A DNA stretch of 64,000 bases from Collinsella sp. TM09-10AT (GCF_003436275.1 NZ_QSOP01000001.1:1-64000); one strand, 5' to 3'. Positions 38,432 to 47,649 are shown, counted from the first letter of the stretch. Made by a program: numbers and translations. Notes: generated by a model not told the origin, from the letters alone.

Positions 38432-38468
38432 CCACCGCAAAGGGGACAGGCACCTTTGTGGTGGTTTT
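38432..38468 (+). terminator. Terminator after SGNH gene (GGGGAC type)
   Basis: CCACCGCAAAGG (38432-38443) pairs with CCTTTGTGGTGG (38453-38464) apart from one G-T pair, followed by TTTT. The loop begins GGACAGG, one of the GGGGACAG cores seen across this window. Confidence 0.75.
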
Positions 38469-38498
38469 GCCCGGGTAAACGAACGGATTGGCTGCCAT

Positions 38499-39110
38499 AT
38501 GGGCATGGACGAGCTCATCGACCTCTTTGCCGAGGGCGATGAGCTCGTCTCCAATACCGCTTTTGAGGATTTGGATCTTGCCTGCGACGTGGCGAACGGC
38601 GCGACCTTCGATGGCGTCGTGTTCCGATCATGCGAGTTCGATAGCGTTGACTGGAGCGGCTCGACGTTTCGCGACGTGGTGTTTCGCGGTTGCCGCTTTA
38701 TCCGCTGCAACATGGAAGGTTGCTGGCTCAACCGCTGCGACTTCGTTGACTGCTCGGCGCCGGGGCTCAACTTGCTCAGGGCGCGTCTGTCGAGCGTGTC
38801 GTTTACATCGTGCGATTTGAGCTATGCGAACCTTTCGGAGGGAAGCATTGGCCCCATGGCTGCGCGTGACACGCGTTTGACCGAGGCCGCACTCCAGGGG
38901 GCAAAGCTGGGGCAATTGCGCTTGGACGGCTGCGACCTGACGCGAATCGATGTGTTCAAGACGCCGCTTTCCGGCGTGGATGTATCGTGTTGTACGTTCG
39001 CGGCTCCTGTCGTCTCGGGCGACTACCATGAGCTGCGTGGCCTGACGGTTAATGCCGAGCAGGCGTTGGCACTCTCGGGTCTGCTCGGCATCCAGCTCGC
39101 CGACGAATAG
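38499..39110 (+). CDS. Pentapeptide-repeat protein
   Basis: 203 residues. From about residue 20 to 145 the sequence runs in A(D/N)LxX-type five-residue steps, e.g. FDGVVFRSCEFDSVDWSGST, FRDVVFRGCRFIRC, LNLLRARLSSVSFTSCDLSY, giving a right-handed beta helix. Cysteine is frequent in the turns. Relatives include Qnr/McbG-type gyrase-protecting proteins, but the family has many roles, so no target is proposed. Start ATG 38499 is chosen because the preceding terminator lies inside the longer frame; the ribosome site is weak and ATG 38505 is possible. Confidence 0.85.
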   Translation: MGMDELIDLFAEGDELVSNTAFEDLDLACDVANGATFDGVVFRSCEFDSVDWSGSTFRDVVFRGCRFIRCNMEGCWLNRCDFVDCSAPGLNLLRARLSSVSFTSCDLSYANLSEGSIGPMAARDTRLTEAALQGAKLGQLRLDGCDLTRIDVFKTPLSGVDVSCCTFAAPVVSGDYHELRGLTVNAEQALALSGLLGIQLADE

Positions 39111-39146
39111 GCGCCCCGGTCCTTTGCTCGACCGCTATCTAAAATC

Positions 39147-39213
39147 AAACCGTCGCAACATCCGATGATTTTTCGCGTTTGCACGATTTTCATCGAATGT
39201 TGCGACGGTTTTT
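39147..39213. terminator. Bidirectional terminator
   Basis: AAACCGTCGCAACATCCGATGA (39147-39168; 22 bp with one mismatch) pairs with 39190-39211, with T-runs on both strands. It lies between two convergent genes. Confidence 0.85.
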
Positions 39214-39255
39214 GGTGCAAGGTAGCCTGTCTTTTTTTGGCAGGTTACTGGCTAT

Positions 39256-40086
39256 TTAGTACTGCCACATGTGGTTGACAGGGCCGGAGCCTTTGCCCAT
39301 GTCAAAGCCGGCGGCGAGAGCGCCCGTTAGGTAGGCCTTGCCGGCGTTGACGGCGTCGGCAAGATCCATGCCCTGCGCCAATGCGCAGGCGATGGCGGAT
39401 GAAAGCGTGCAGCCGGTGCCATGCGTGTTGCCGGTCTCGATGCGCTTGTGGCGGAACCACGTGGTGAGCGGATCACCCAGATGGTTGCCCTCGTCATCGA
39501 GTGGCGCGGGTTCGGCCAATACATCGTTGGCCTCGTTGACAAGATGCCCACCCTTAACGAGGGATGCGCAACCAAAGCGGCGGGTGAGGAGCATGGCAGC
39601 ATTTTGCTGTGTGCGCTCGGAGTCGATCTCGTAATCGAGCAGGGCCATGGCCTCGGGAATATTGGGCGTGATGACGGTTGCTAGTGGGAACAGGCGGCGG
39701 GTGAGCGCCTCGGCGGCATCTTCGGCAATCAGCCGTGCGCCCGAGGTGGCTACCATGACGGGGTCGACGACCACGTTTGTCGCGTTCCAGGCGCTCAGGC
39801 GGTCGGCGATAACCTCGATAATCTCGGCAGAGGAAACCATGCCGATCTTGACGGCGCTGGGGCGGATATCGTCAAATACGGCGTCGATCTGCGCAGCGAC
39901 GATATCAGGGGAGATATTCTGCACGGCGGTGACACCGAGCGTGTTTTGTGCGGTGATGGCGGTGATGGCCGTCTCGGCATACAGGCGGTGCGCCGTGATG
40001 GTCTTGATGTCGGCCTGAATGCCGGCGCCACCGCTGGAATCGGATCCTGCGATGGATAGAACGGCAGGTACCTTACTGCGATCCAT
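39256..40086 (-). CDS. thiD: Hydroxymethylpyrimidine/phosphomethylpyrimidine kinase
   Basis: 276 residues, ribokinase-like fold. SIAGSDSSGGAGIQADIKT near the N-terminus, DPVMVATSGARLI and the anion-hole/catalytic stretch THGTGCTLSSAIACALAQG are characteristic. It phosphorylates HMP twice to give HMP-PP for thiamine synthesis. It follows thiC on the minus strand after a 178-base gap containing a GCCCGGG/CCCGGGC hairpin (40143-40171), so it may be read separately or with attenuation. AAGGGAGCAAAC precedes the start. Confidence 0.95.
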   Translation of the reverse strand: MDRSKVPAVLSIAGSDSSGGAGIQADIKTITAHRLYAETAITAITAQNTLGVTAVQNISPDIVAAQIDAVFDDIRPSAVKIGMVSSAEIIEVIADRLSAWNATNVVVDPVMVATSGARLIAEDAAEALTRRLFPLATVITPNIPEAMALLDYEIDSERTQQNAAMLLTRRFGCASLVKGGHLVNEANDVLAEPAPLDDEGNHLGDPLTTWFRHKRIETGNTHGTGCTLSSAIACALAQGMDLADAVNAGKAYLTGALAAGFDMGKGSGPVNHMWQY

Positions 40087-40142
40087 GTTTGCTCCCTTGT
40101 TCGGTCGGAATCAAATGGGTCTTTAAGCCAGCATTATAAAGA

Positions 40143-40171
40143 TGCCCGGGCCGACTCTATGTCGAACCCGG
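40143..40171 (-). terminator. Hairpin between thiC and thiD
   Basis: GCCCGGG (40143-40149) pairs with CCCGGGC (40165-40171). Read on the minus strand it is followed by ATCTTTAT, so it is a weak terminator at best. The palindrome CGTCAA-CAA-TTGACG at about 40216-40230 is nearby and may be an operator. Confidence 0.45.
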
Positions 40172-40264
40172 GCGGGCGATGCAATCTTTACGCAAATGTA
40201 AGCAAATGTTCACACGTCAACAATTGACGAACACCATGTTACCGATTGTGGCTCCGGTGACGAG

Positions 40265-41599
40265 TTAGTCCTCCATGCCGAGGTCGATCGTCGTGCCTTC
40301 GAACACCTTGTTAACGGTGCGGACGGCGCACATCTTGCCACACATGGTGCAGGTGCCCTCGGTGGCGGCGGGGGACTCCTCGTAGCGCTTCTTACCGGTG
40401 ACCGGGTCGAGAGCACACTCCCACATGGCATCCCAGTCGAGCTTGCGGCGTGCCTGGCCCATCTTGTCGTCCATGTCGCGGGCGTGCGGCACCTTTTTGG
40501 CGATATCGGCGGCGTGCGCGGCAATCTTAGTGGCCATGAGGCCATCGAGCACGTCCTGGGCGTTGGGCAGGCACAGGTGCTCGGCCGGCGTCACGTAGCA
40601 CAGGAAGTCGGCACCGGAGCTGGCGGAGATGGCGCCGCCGATGGCAGCGGTGATGTGGTCGTAACCCACGCCGATATCGGTCACCAGCGGCCCGAGCACA
40701 TAGAACGGGGCATTGTGGCACAGGCGCTTCTGCAGTTTCATGTTGGCGGCGATCTCGTCGAGCGCCATGTGACCCGGGCCCTCGACCATGACCTGGACGC
40801 CGGCGGCCCAAGCGCGCTTGCACAGCTTGCCCAGCTCGATCATCTCAGCGGTCTCGGTGGCATCGTTGGAGTCGTAGAGGCAGCCCGGGCGGCAGGAGTC
40901 GCCGAGCGAAATCGTCACGTCGTACTCGTGGCAAATCTCGAGCAGCTCGTCAAAGTGCTCGTAGAAGGGGTTTTCGTTGCCGGTGACCTCCATCCAGCCA
41001 AACAGCAGCGAGCCGCCGCGACTGACGATGTTCATCAGGCGGCCGGTCTCCTTAAAGGTCTTGGTGACCGACTTGTTGATGCCGCAGTGGATGGTCATAA
41101 AGTCCACGCCATCCTCGGCGTGCGCGCGCACGACCTCGAACAGGTCATCCTTGGTAAGCTTGACCAGCGGCTTTTCCATGTAGCCGATGGCGTCGTACAT
41201 GGGCACCGTGCCCACCATGAGCGGCGTCTCGTCGATGAGCTGCTGGCGGAACTGGCGCGTTTTGCCCGAGTTGGAAAGGTCCATGATGGCGTCGGCGCCA
41301 AAGTCCTCGGCGATCTTGACCTTCTTCCATTCCTCGGCGGCATCGGCCTTGTCGCCCGAGATGCCCAGGTTGACGTTGACCTTGGTGGACAGGCCCTCGC
41401 CGACACCAAAGGCGCGCATGCCCTTTTTGATATGCACGATGTTGGCGGGAATGGCGATGCGGCCGTCGGCCACGCGCTCGCGGATGTACTCGGGGTCGCG
41501 ATGCTCGCGCTCGGCGACTTCCTTCATCTGCGGCGTGATCTGCCCGGCGCGGGCGAAGTCGATTTGCGTGACGAGCTTGGGCTCGGTCTGTGTGCTCAT
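40265..41599 (-). CDS. thiC: Phosphomethylpyrimidine synthase ThiC
   Basis: 444 residues, the shorter ThiC form. Shared features: AGITKSV-like segment GINKSVTKTF, SLGDSCRPGC, VMVEGPGHMALDEI, and the C-terminal iron-sulfur motif CTMCGKMC (C-x2-C-x3-C). It makes HMP-phosphate from aminoimidazole ribotide by radical-SAM chemistry. A TPP riboswitch precedes it, and thiD follows, confirming thiamine rather than the related 5-hydroxybenzimidazole route. GGGAGCCGTGCC places the start at 41599; a longer frame to 41623 is less likely. Confidence 0.94.
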   Translation of the reverse strand: MSTQTEPKLVTQIDFARAGQITPQMKEVAEREHRDPEYIRERVADGRIAIPANIVHIKKGMRAFGVGEGLSTKVNVNLGISGDKADAAEEWKKVKIAEDFGADAIMDLSNSGKTRQFRQQLIDETPLMVGTVPMYDAIGYMEKPLVKLTKDDLFEVVRAHAEDGVDFMTIHCGINKSVTKTFKETGRLMNIVSRGGSLLFGWMEVTGNENPFYEHFDELLEICHEYDVTISLGDSCRPGCLYDSNDATETAEMIELGKLCKRAWAAGVQVMVEGPGHMALDEIAANMKLQKRLCHNAPFYVLGPLVTDIGVGYDHITAAIGGAISASSGADFLCYVTPAEHLCLPNAQDVLDGLMATKIAAHAADIAKKVPHARDMDDKMGQARRKLDWDAMWECALDPVTGKKRYEESPAATEGTCTMCGKMCAVRTVNKVFEGTTIDLGMED

Positions 41600-41608
41600 T
41601 GGCACGGC

Positions 41609-41698
41609 TCCCTTCGTTGGCATTACCCATATCAGGTTTGCGGGTCAGGGCGGGCGCGCCCAGTCTCAGCCTGCCGTCTTGTCCTGCAAGCTCCCCGT
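41609..41698 (-). promoter_or_regulatory. TPP (THI-box) riboswitch
   Basis: Read on the minus strand the leader has GGGGAGC, GGCTGAGA, CCGCAAACCTGAT and GGGTAATGCCAACGAAGGGA, the defining order of the thiamine-pyrophosphate aptamer. Its 3' end runs into the GGGAG ribosome site of thiC, so ligand binding probably blocks translation by hiding the ribosome site. No separate terminator follows within the short gap, supporting translational control. Confidence 0.95.
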
Positions 41699-41770
41699 TT
41701 ATGTAATGGGCTCAAGTATAGCTCGAATGGGTACGATTGGCCTAACGAGCGTGCCTGTGGGGAGGCGAAC

Positions 41771-42286
41771 ATGGAAGACAAGCATCTATATCGAGAGACG
41801 CAATGGGATGTATCGGCCGAGGAAAGCCGTGCGCACCATGGCCTTGTCGCGATTGGTTTTGCGGTGCTTGCCGTGCTGGTGATTGCCTTTTGTATCTGGA
41901 CGTTTGGCGGTCACGGCGGCGCTGCATGGGAGTTCGAGGCCGACGATGCCCTGCCGATCATGACAGTGAAGGTTACGGGCGGCAATACCGTTGCCGCGCC
42001 GGGCGACTATTGGTATTCGCGCGATGGATTTGTCCAGCTTCAGCTGAGCGGTGGGTCTATTCCTGGTGAGGAAATCGAACGCGTGACGTATGATGCGGCG
42101 CTCAAAACGCTGACGGTGAAGCTCAAGAATCAGGGCGACGTGCCTACGACTATGGATATCGCGCTGACGGAATGGCGCTTGGAGCCCCCATCGGGTGTTG
42201 CGGTGTCCGAGGTAGAGCACGTTAAGATTACCTACCAAGATGGCTCGACAAACGAAGTTGGCAAAGCCGACGGCTTGGCGGAATAG
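41771..42286 (+). CDS. Unknown single-pass membrane protein
   Basis: 171 residues: a short cytoplasmic N-tail (about 22), one membrane segment (about 25-48, LVAIGFAVLAVLVIAFCIWTF) and an outer domain of about 120 residues rich in beta-strand-like segments (PIMTVKVTGGNTV, YSRDGFVQLQLSGG, LKTLTVKLKNQG). No named family is recognised. GTGGGGAGGCGAAC gives a good ribosome site. It is divergent from the thiC riboswitch and convergent with yaaA. Confidence 0.75.
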   Translation: MEDKHLYRETQWDVSAEESRAHHGLVAIGFAVLAVLVIAFCIWTFGGHGGAAWEFEADDALPIMTVKVTGGNTVAAPGDYWYSRDGFVQLQLSGGSIPGEEIERVTYDAALKTLTVKLKNQGDVPTTMDIALTEWRLEPPSGVAVSEVEHVKITYQDGSTNEVGKADGLAE

Positions 42287-42326
42287 ACCCCGTGCCTAGG
42301 CAGCACATTCAAAAGTAGCGGTGGTC

Positions 42327-43136
42327 CTACAAGGTCTGTTCGTTCAGGAAGACCAAAGTGTTCTTATTTGAAAGCTCGGGAAAGTGACGATAACCAACGT
42401 CAAACGCGGTGAGCCCGCTTACATCCTCGAGCTTGTTTTCTGCCATCCAGCGCACCATGGAACCACGTGCCTTTTTGCTGGCGGTCGAGCGCTGGATGGG
42501 CTTGCCGTTGCGGATGCCTTCGCCAAAGAGGCACGTGACGACCGTGGCGTCGCCCGCGAGATGGGGCAGAACGGCTTTGGCGTACTCTACGCTGGCGAGG
42601 TTGACGATCGTGGTGTTTGAGCCTGCCGGGGCGATAGCCCGCGCGAGCTTGTCGCTCCAAAACGCATAGAGGTCTCGGGCATCGTCAACGGCGAGCTTCG
42701 CGCCCATCTCCAGCCGATATGGTTCGACGGCATGAAAGGGGCGAACGCACCCGTAGAGGCCAGAGAGGATCCACAGGTGGCTTTGCAGCCATGCGAGCTG
42801 CGCGGAATCCATCACCTCGGGCGCCATGCTCTGGTATTGAATGCCGTGGTAGGACATGACGGCAGGGGAGAGGTGACAGGCGAGTGCGGGATTGTCGAGA
42901 TCGCCGTTTTTCAGGATGGGCCCGAACTCATGCAGGGTGTTGAGGCAAGGCCCCAGCAGTTTGTCACTCACGTTCCATAGCGCCTGCAGGCTGTCGCTGC
43001 CTTCATTCCGCTCGATATCTAGCAGTGCGCGGTGGAGGCGAGCCGTCTCGCGCGCAAAGGGTGGAATGCCCAGGACTTCAAAAGCATCTTGGGCCGCGCG
43101 CATCTGCTTGGCGGGCGAAATGACGACCTGCAGCAT
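42327..43136 (-). CDS. yaaA: YaaA-family peroxide-stress protein
   Basis: 269 residues, DUF328/YaaA. Opens with MLQVVISPAKQM; ALACHLSPAVMSYHGIQYQSM, HLWILSGLYGCVRPFHAVEPYRLEMG and KKARGSMVRWMAENKLEDV are family segments. E. coli YaaA lowers free iron during peroxide stress, which would suit an anaerobe. The start is at 43136 behind GGCAGAGGAGAGTCC; a longer frame to 43337 lies in the repeat B region. Confidence 0.94.
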   Translation of the reverse strand: MLQVVISPAKQMRAAQDAFEVLGIPPFARETARLHRALLDIERNEGSDSLQALWNVSDKLLGPCLNTLHEFGPILKNGDLDNPALACHLSPAVMSYHGIQYQSMAPEVMDSAQLAWLQSHLWILSGLYGCVRPFHAVEPYRLEMGAKLAVDDARDLYAFWSDKLARAIAPAGSNTTIVNLASVEYAKAVLPHLAGDATVVTCLFGEGIRNGKPIQRSTASKKARGSMVRWMAENKLEDVSGLTAFDVGYRHFPELSNKNTLVFLNEQTL

Positions 43137-43158
43137 GGACTCTCCTCTGCCAAAAAAG

Positions 43159-43226
43159 AAGTTGCGGTGGAATACGGTCTGTTTTGGCCGTTTATGGGCC
43201 AGTTTAGTCTGTATTTCACCGCAACT
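43159..43226. repeat. Palindromic dispersed repeat B, copy 2
   Basis: AAGTTGCGGTGGAATAC (43159-43175) pairs with GTATTTCACCGCAACT (43211-43226), one G-T pair, with a GTTTTGGCCGT loop core as in the copy at 3198-3266. It lies between the aminopeptidase stop and the yaaA start. Confidence 0.7.
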
Positions 43227-43239
43227 GATGAAGGGTTGG

Positions 43240-44637
43240 TTACGCGCGCTCGATGAAGGCCTTGTAGCCGCGATAGGCCTCGTAGATATCGGCCTTGTTA
43301 GCGACCTCCCACAGGGCGTGCATGGACAGGACGGCAACGCCAGAGTCGATGACGTTCATGCCGTACTTAGCCATGATGTATGCGATGGTGCCGCCGCCGC
43401 CCGCGTTGACGCGACCGAGCTCGCAGGTCTGGAAGTCCACGCCGGCCTCGTCCATGATGTCGCGGATGAGGGCCACATACTCGGCGTCGGCGTCGTTAGA
43501 GCCGCCCTTGCCGCGGCTGCCCGTGTACTTGTTAAAGCACAGGCCGCGACCCATAAAGGCTGCGTTCTTGGTTTCGAACTTGCCGGCGTAGCCCGGGTCG
43601 AAGCCGGCGGACACGTCGGAGGAGAGCATGCGGCTGCGGGCGAGCGCGCGGCGCAGGGCCAGCGGGCTATCCTCGCCGGCGAGCGTCATGATCTCGGCGA
43701 CGGTGTTCTCGAAGAAGCGGCTCGTCATGCCGGTGGCACCCACGGAACCGATCTCCTCCTTGTCTACGATGAGTGTGATGCTCGTGCGCTCCACGTTGGC
43801 GACGTTGATCTGGGCGAGCATGGACGGATAGGCGCAGACACGGTCGTCGTGGCCATAGCCCAGAATCATGGAGCGGTCGAGGCCCATGTCACGGGCGGGG
43901 CCGGCGGGCACGACCTCGATCTCGGCGGAGAGGAAGTCCTCCTCCTCGACGTCGTACTGCTCCTTGAGGATATCCAGGAACATCTGCTTGACGGGCTCCT
44001 TGGGAGCGTCCTTGTCGTCCTCGTCAAACTTGACGGGGCGGCCGCCCACGATCACGTCGAGGATCTCGGCGTCGACGGCGTCCTTGGCCGGCTTGGACAT
44101 CTGCTCGCTCGAGAGGTGGATCAGCAGGTCGGAGATGGTAAAGACCGGGTCGTCAGCCTTGTCGCCGATGTTGATGTCGACGGTGGTGCCGTCCTTTTTG
44201 CAGATGACGCCCACAAGCGCGAGCGGGGAGGCCACCCAGTGGTAGCTCTTGACGCCGCCGTAGTAGTGCGTGTCGAGGTAGGCCATGTCGCCGGCCTCGA
44301 AGGCGGGATTTTGCTTGAGGTCCAGGCGAGGCGAGTCCACGTGGGCGCCCAGGATGTTAAAGCCCTGCTCGAGCGGGGCGGTTCCAAGGTTGACGAGCAT
44401 AAGGTCCTTGCCGTGGTTGGCGGCGTACACCTTGTCGCCTGCCTTGAGCTCGCGGCCTTCGGCGATCACGGTCTCCAGGTCGACGTAGCCCGCCTCCTCG
44501 GCCATCTTGATGCCGGCCTTGACGCACAGGCGCTCGGTCTTGTTCTCACTCAAAAACTGCTTATAGCCGCGGCAAAGCTCCTCGAGCTCCTCGATCTGCT
44601 GTGGCGTGTACTTTTTCCATGCGCTGGGACGCTCCAT
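43240..44637 (-). CDS. M18-family aminopeptidase
   Basis: 465 residues. Metal-binding and catalytic features of M18 peptidases: GAHVDSPRLDLK near 100 (His and Asp ligands), DKEEIGSVGATGM (catalytic Glu and ligand Glu), GYGHDDRVCAYPSM, and SMHALWEVANKADIYEAYRGYKAF at the end (His ligand). It removes N-terminal, usually acidic, residues from peptides using a two-metal site. The start is at 44637 behind AAAGGAGCCTGCGTC. It is divergent from polA. Confidence 0.93.
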   Translation of the reverse strand: MERPSAWKKYTPQQIEELEELCRGYKQFLSENKTERLCVKAGIKMAEEAGYVDLETVIAEGRELKAGDKVYAANHGKDLMLVNLGTAPLEQGFNILGAHVDSPRLDLKQNPAFEAGDMAYLDTHYYGGVKSYHWVASPLALVGVICKKDGTTVDINIGDKADDPVFTISDLLIHLSSEQMSKPAKDAVDAEILDVIVGGRPVKFDEDDKDAPKEPVKQMFLDILKEQYDVEEEDFLSAEIEVVPAGPARDMGLDRSMILGYGHDDRVCAYPSMLAQINVANVERTSITLIVDKEEIGSVGATGMTSRFFENTVAEIMTLAGEDSPLALRRALARSRMLSSDVSAGFDPGYAGKFETKNAAFMGRGLCFNKYTGSRGKGGSNDADAEYVALIRDIMDEAGVDFQTCELGRVNAGGGGTIAYIMAKYGMNVIDSGVAVLSMHALWEVANKADIYEAYRGYKAFIERA

Positions 44638-44803
44638 GACGCAGGCTCCTTTCGGATCGATCGTGCTGGTTGATGTACCGTGAGCCATCGTATCACGCGC
44701 GGGCCCGCGGCGGCAGGGAAGCCTGATGTGCGGTGGCCGCGGGGCGGGGAGCGTGTAAACTGGTGTGAGCAAACCGTGCCCAGCCCAAAGCGAGGTATTC
44801 AAT

Positions 44804-47548
44804 ATGTCTGAAAAGCGCCGTACCTTTGCCGTCATCGACGGCAACTCGCTCATGCATCGCGCCTTCCACGCCGTGCCGCCGACCATGAACGCGCCGGACG
44901 GTCGCCCCACCAACGCGATCTTTGGTTTTTTAAACATGTTTCTCAAGATGATCGATGCCTTTAATCCCGACGGCGTTGTCGTGGCGTTTGACAAGGGCAA
45001 GCCGCGCGTGCGTATGGAGATGCTGCCGCAGTATAAGGCGCAGCGCCCGCCCATGGACCCCGACCTGCACGCGCAGTTCCCCATGATCAAGGAGCTGCTC
45101 GCCGCGCTCAACGTGCCCATTTTGCAGTCCGAGGGCTGGGAAGGCGACGATATCCTGGGAACCATGGCGCGCCTGGGCGAGGAGGCCGGCTGCGACATGC
45201 TGCTGGTGACCGGCGACCGCGACATGTATCAGCTCGTGACCGAGCACGTCAACGTGGTCTCGACTCGCAAGGGCCTGTCCGACGTGGCGATCATGACGCC
45301 CGAGAGCGTGGACGACCTGTATCACGGCATCACGCCGGCGCTCGTGCCCGATTTTTACGGTCTGAAGGGCGATACGTCGGACAACATTCCCGGCGTACCG
45401 GGCATCGGCCCCAAAAAGGCGAGTGCGCTCATCGCGCAGTACGGCAGCCTTGACGAGGTCATCGCGCATGCTGACGAGGTCAAGGGCAAGATGGGAGAAA
45501 ACCTGCGCGCACACATCGACGACGCGCTGCTGAGCCGTAAGGTGGCGACCATCCGCACCGATGCACCCGTTGAGCTCGATTTTGAGGCGACGTCCTTCCC
45601 GGCGTTTTCCGCCGATGAGGTTTCCGCGGCGCTGGGCACGCTTGGTATCACCGCCATGCAGAACCGTTTCTTGGCGCTGATCGGCGGCGAGGGCGGGGCA
45701 GCTGCCAGCACGTTTGAGATGCCCACGATTGAGCGCACCGCTGCCGGCGATGCCGAGGCGCTTGCTGCCGTGGCGTCCGAGGTTGCCCGCGCGATTGATG
45801 CCGGCGAGTGGGTCGCCGCCGTGGTGGACGATGACAAGGAAGAGGGCGCGCTCTTTGGACTGACGCGCACGCTGTGGTTGGCGACGTCCAAGGGCCTGTT
45901 CGCGCTCGAGGAGGACGACAGCTGCGCGGCGGCTGAGGTTGAGGGCTTCAACTTCGTCCACGGCGTGATTGCTGGCGTGCTCGCGCGTCTGTTTATGGAG
46001 GGTCGCATGGCGAGCCCGGATATGAAGGTGCTGTTGCACGAGCTTTCGCCCATTGATTCTTCTGAGCCCGAGCTCATGGATCCGCTCGCTGCCGATTCCA
46101 CGCGTATCTTCGATACCGTGGTCGCAGCCTATCTGCTGGATTCCGATCGCTCCGAGTTCGATGAGGCATATCTTGCCGATACCTATCTGCAGATGGCGCT
46201 GCCTGCGGCGCGCGGTGCAGAGGGTGCCGGTGAGGACGCTCCGGCGTCTGCCGCCCGTACTGCGGCCCTGACGTTGGCGCTCGTGGCGCCGTTGCGCGAG
46301 TGCATGGCCCGCGAGAACGCCGCCAACGTGTTCGATGGCATCGAGATGCCGCTTGTGCCGGTGCTTGCCAAGATGGAGCGCGCTGGCATGCTCGTGGATC
46401 CCGATCGGCTGCGCAGCCTGTCCGAGGGCCTGGCGACCCAGATTGCCGAGGTCGAGCGCAGCATTCGCGACCTGGCAGGTGATGAGACGTTTAACATCGG
46501 CAGTCCCATGCAACTGTCGCACGTGCTGTTTGACGTTATGGGGCTTCCGACCAAGGGTCTCAAAAAGACCAAGCGCGGCTACTATTCGACCAACGCCAAG
46601 GTGTTGAGCGACCTTGCCCGTGACCACGAAATCGTGCGTCTGATCTTGGACTGGCGTGAGAAGTCCAAGATCAAGTCCACCTATCTGGACACGCTGGGTC
46701 CACTGCGTCGAGGCGACGGCCGCGTGCACACCACGTACAACCAGACCATCACGGCAACGGGTCGCCTGTCCTCGAGCGACCCGAACCTGCAGAACATCCC
46801 GACGCGCTCGGAGCTGGGTCGTACCGTCAAGACGGCGTTTTCGGCAGGCGAGGGAAGCGTCTTTTTGGCGGTGGACTACTCGCAGATCGAGCTGCGCCTG
46901 CTCGCGCATCTTTCGGGTGACGAGCACCTGGTGCGCGCCTTCAACGAGGGCGAGGACTTCCATGCCGAGACGGCCGCGCGCGTATTTGGCGTGCCGGTGT
47001 CCGAGGTGACACCCGACCTGCGCAGTCGCGCCAAGGCCGTGAACTTTGGCATCGTGTATGGTCAGCAGGCCTACGGCCTGTCGCAGTCGCTGCATATCTC
47101 GATGGCCGAGGCGCGCGACATGATTGATCGCTACTACGAGGCCTACCCGGGTGTGCGCACGTTCCTCGACAACGTGGTGGCACGTGCCAAGCAGACGGGC
47201 TACGCCGAGACCATGTACGGCCGCCGTCGTCATATTCCGGAGCTCAAGGCCAAAAATCCGCAGCTCCGCGGTTTTGGCGAGCGCACGGCCATGAACCACC
47301 CCATGCAGGGAACCGCGGCCGACATCATCAAGATCGCAATGGCCCGCGTAAGCAGCCGCCTGGAAGAAGAGGGCTTTGCCGCTCACATGATCCTGCAAGT
47401 GCACGACGAGCTGGACTTTGAGTGCCCCGTCGACGAAGTCGAGCGCCTCACCGCCATGGTCCGCGACGTCATGGAGCACGTCGTAGACCTTCGCGTACCG
47501 TTGATCGCCGAAGCCAGTACCGGCATAACCTGGGCCGACGCGAAATAG
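44804..47548 (+). CDS. polA: DNA polymerase I
   Basis: 914 residues. A 5'-3' exonuclease domain (1-300: VIDGNSLMHRAFHA, VVAFDKGKPRVR, ARLGEEAGCDMLLVTGDRDMYQLV), a degenerate 3'-5' exonuclease-like middle domain (about 310-500) without the catalytic DxE motif, and the polymerase domain: ATGRLSSSDPNLQNIP, motif A VDYSQIELRLLAHLSG, motif B RSRAKAVNFGIVYGQQAYG, motif C QVHDELDFE. It fills gaps and removes RNA primers. Proofreading is therefore predicted lost, as in several Gram-positive Pol I. GCGAGGTATTCAAT places the start at ATG 44804. Confidence 0.97.
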   Translation: MSEKRRTFAVIDGNSLMHRAFHAVPPTMNAPDGRPTNAIFGFLNMFLKMIDAFNPDGVVVAFDKGKPRVRMEMLPQYKAQRPPMDPDLHAQFPMIKELLAALNVPILQSEGWEGDDILGTMARLGEEAGCDMLLVTGDRDMYQLVTEHVNVVSTRKGLSDVAIMTPESVDDLYHGITPALVPDFYGLKGDTSDNIPGVPGIGPKKASALIAQYGSLDEVIAHADEVKGKMGENLRAHIDDALLSRKVATIRTDAPVELDFEATSFPAFSADEVSAALGTLGITAMQNRFLALIGGEGGAAASTFEMPTIERTAAGDAEALAAVASEVARAIDAGEWVAAVVDDDKEEGALFGLTRTLWLATSKGLFALEEDDSCAAAEVEGFNFVHGVIAGVLARLFMEGRMASPDMKVLLHELSPIDSSEPELMDPLAADSTRIFDTVVAAYLLDSDRSEFDEAYLADTYLQMALPAARGAEGAGEDAPASAARTAALTLALVAPLRECMARENAANVFDGIEMPLVPVLAKMERAGMLVDPDRLRSLSEGLATQIAEVERSIRDLAGDETFNIGSPMQLSHVLFDVMGLPTKGLKKTKRGYYSTNAKVLSDLARDHEIVRLILDWREKSKIKSTYLDTLGPLRRGDGRVHTTYNQTITATGRLSSSDPNLQNIPTRSELGRTVKTAFSAGEGSVFLAVDYSQIELRLLAHLSGDEHLVRAFNEGEDFHAETAARVFGVPVSEVTPDLRSRAKAVNFGIVYGQQAYGLSQSLHISMAEARDMIDRYYEAYPGVRTFLDNVVARAKQTGYAETMYGRRRHIPELKAKNPQLRGFGERTAMNHPMQGTAADIIKIAMARVSSRLEEEGFAAHMILQVHDELDFECPVDEVERLTAMVRDVMEHVVDLRVPLIAEASTGITWADAK

Positions 47549-47596
47549 GAAAGCACTCGGTAAGGCAAGCTCGCCCAAGACGCAAGCCCCCACATA

Positions 47597-47644
47597 CTTA
47601 AGATTTGGGACAAACACTACTGATTAATTTGTCCCACAGTAACC
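47597..47644. repeat. Dispersed palindromic repeat C, copy 1
   Basis: CTTAAGATTTGGGACAAA (47597-47614) then CTGATTAATTTGTCCCA; TGGGACAAA (47606-47614) and TTTGTCCCA (47628-47636) form a nine-base stem. A near copy is at 60205-60249. It lies between polA and the convergent HAD gene. Confidence 0.7.
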
Positions 47645-47649
47645 AAAAC

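Noticed and set aside
40265..41599. ThiC as 5-hydroxybenzimidazole synthase
   Set aside because: The TPP riboswitch and adjacent thiD indicate thiamine synthesis.
40484..42286. 600-residue plus-strand frame opposite thiC
   Set aside because: The first 429 codons are antisense to thiC. Only its 3' part, from ATG 41771 with a ribosome site, is a plausible gene and is annotated.
44930..47617. 895-residue minus-strand frame opposite polA
   Set aside because: Same reason: antisense to a protein with all polymerase motifs, no recognisable domain.
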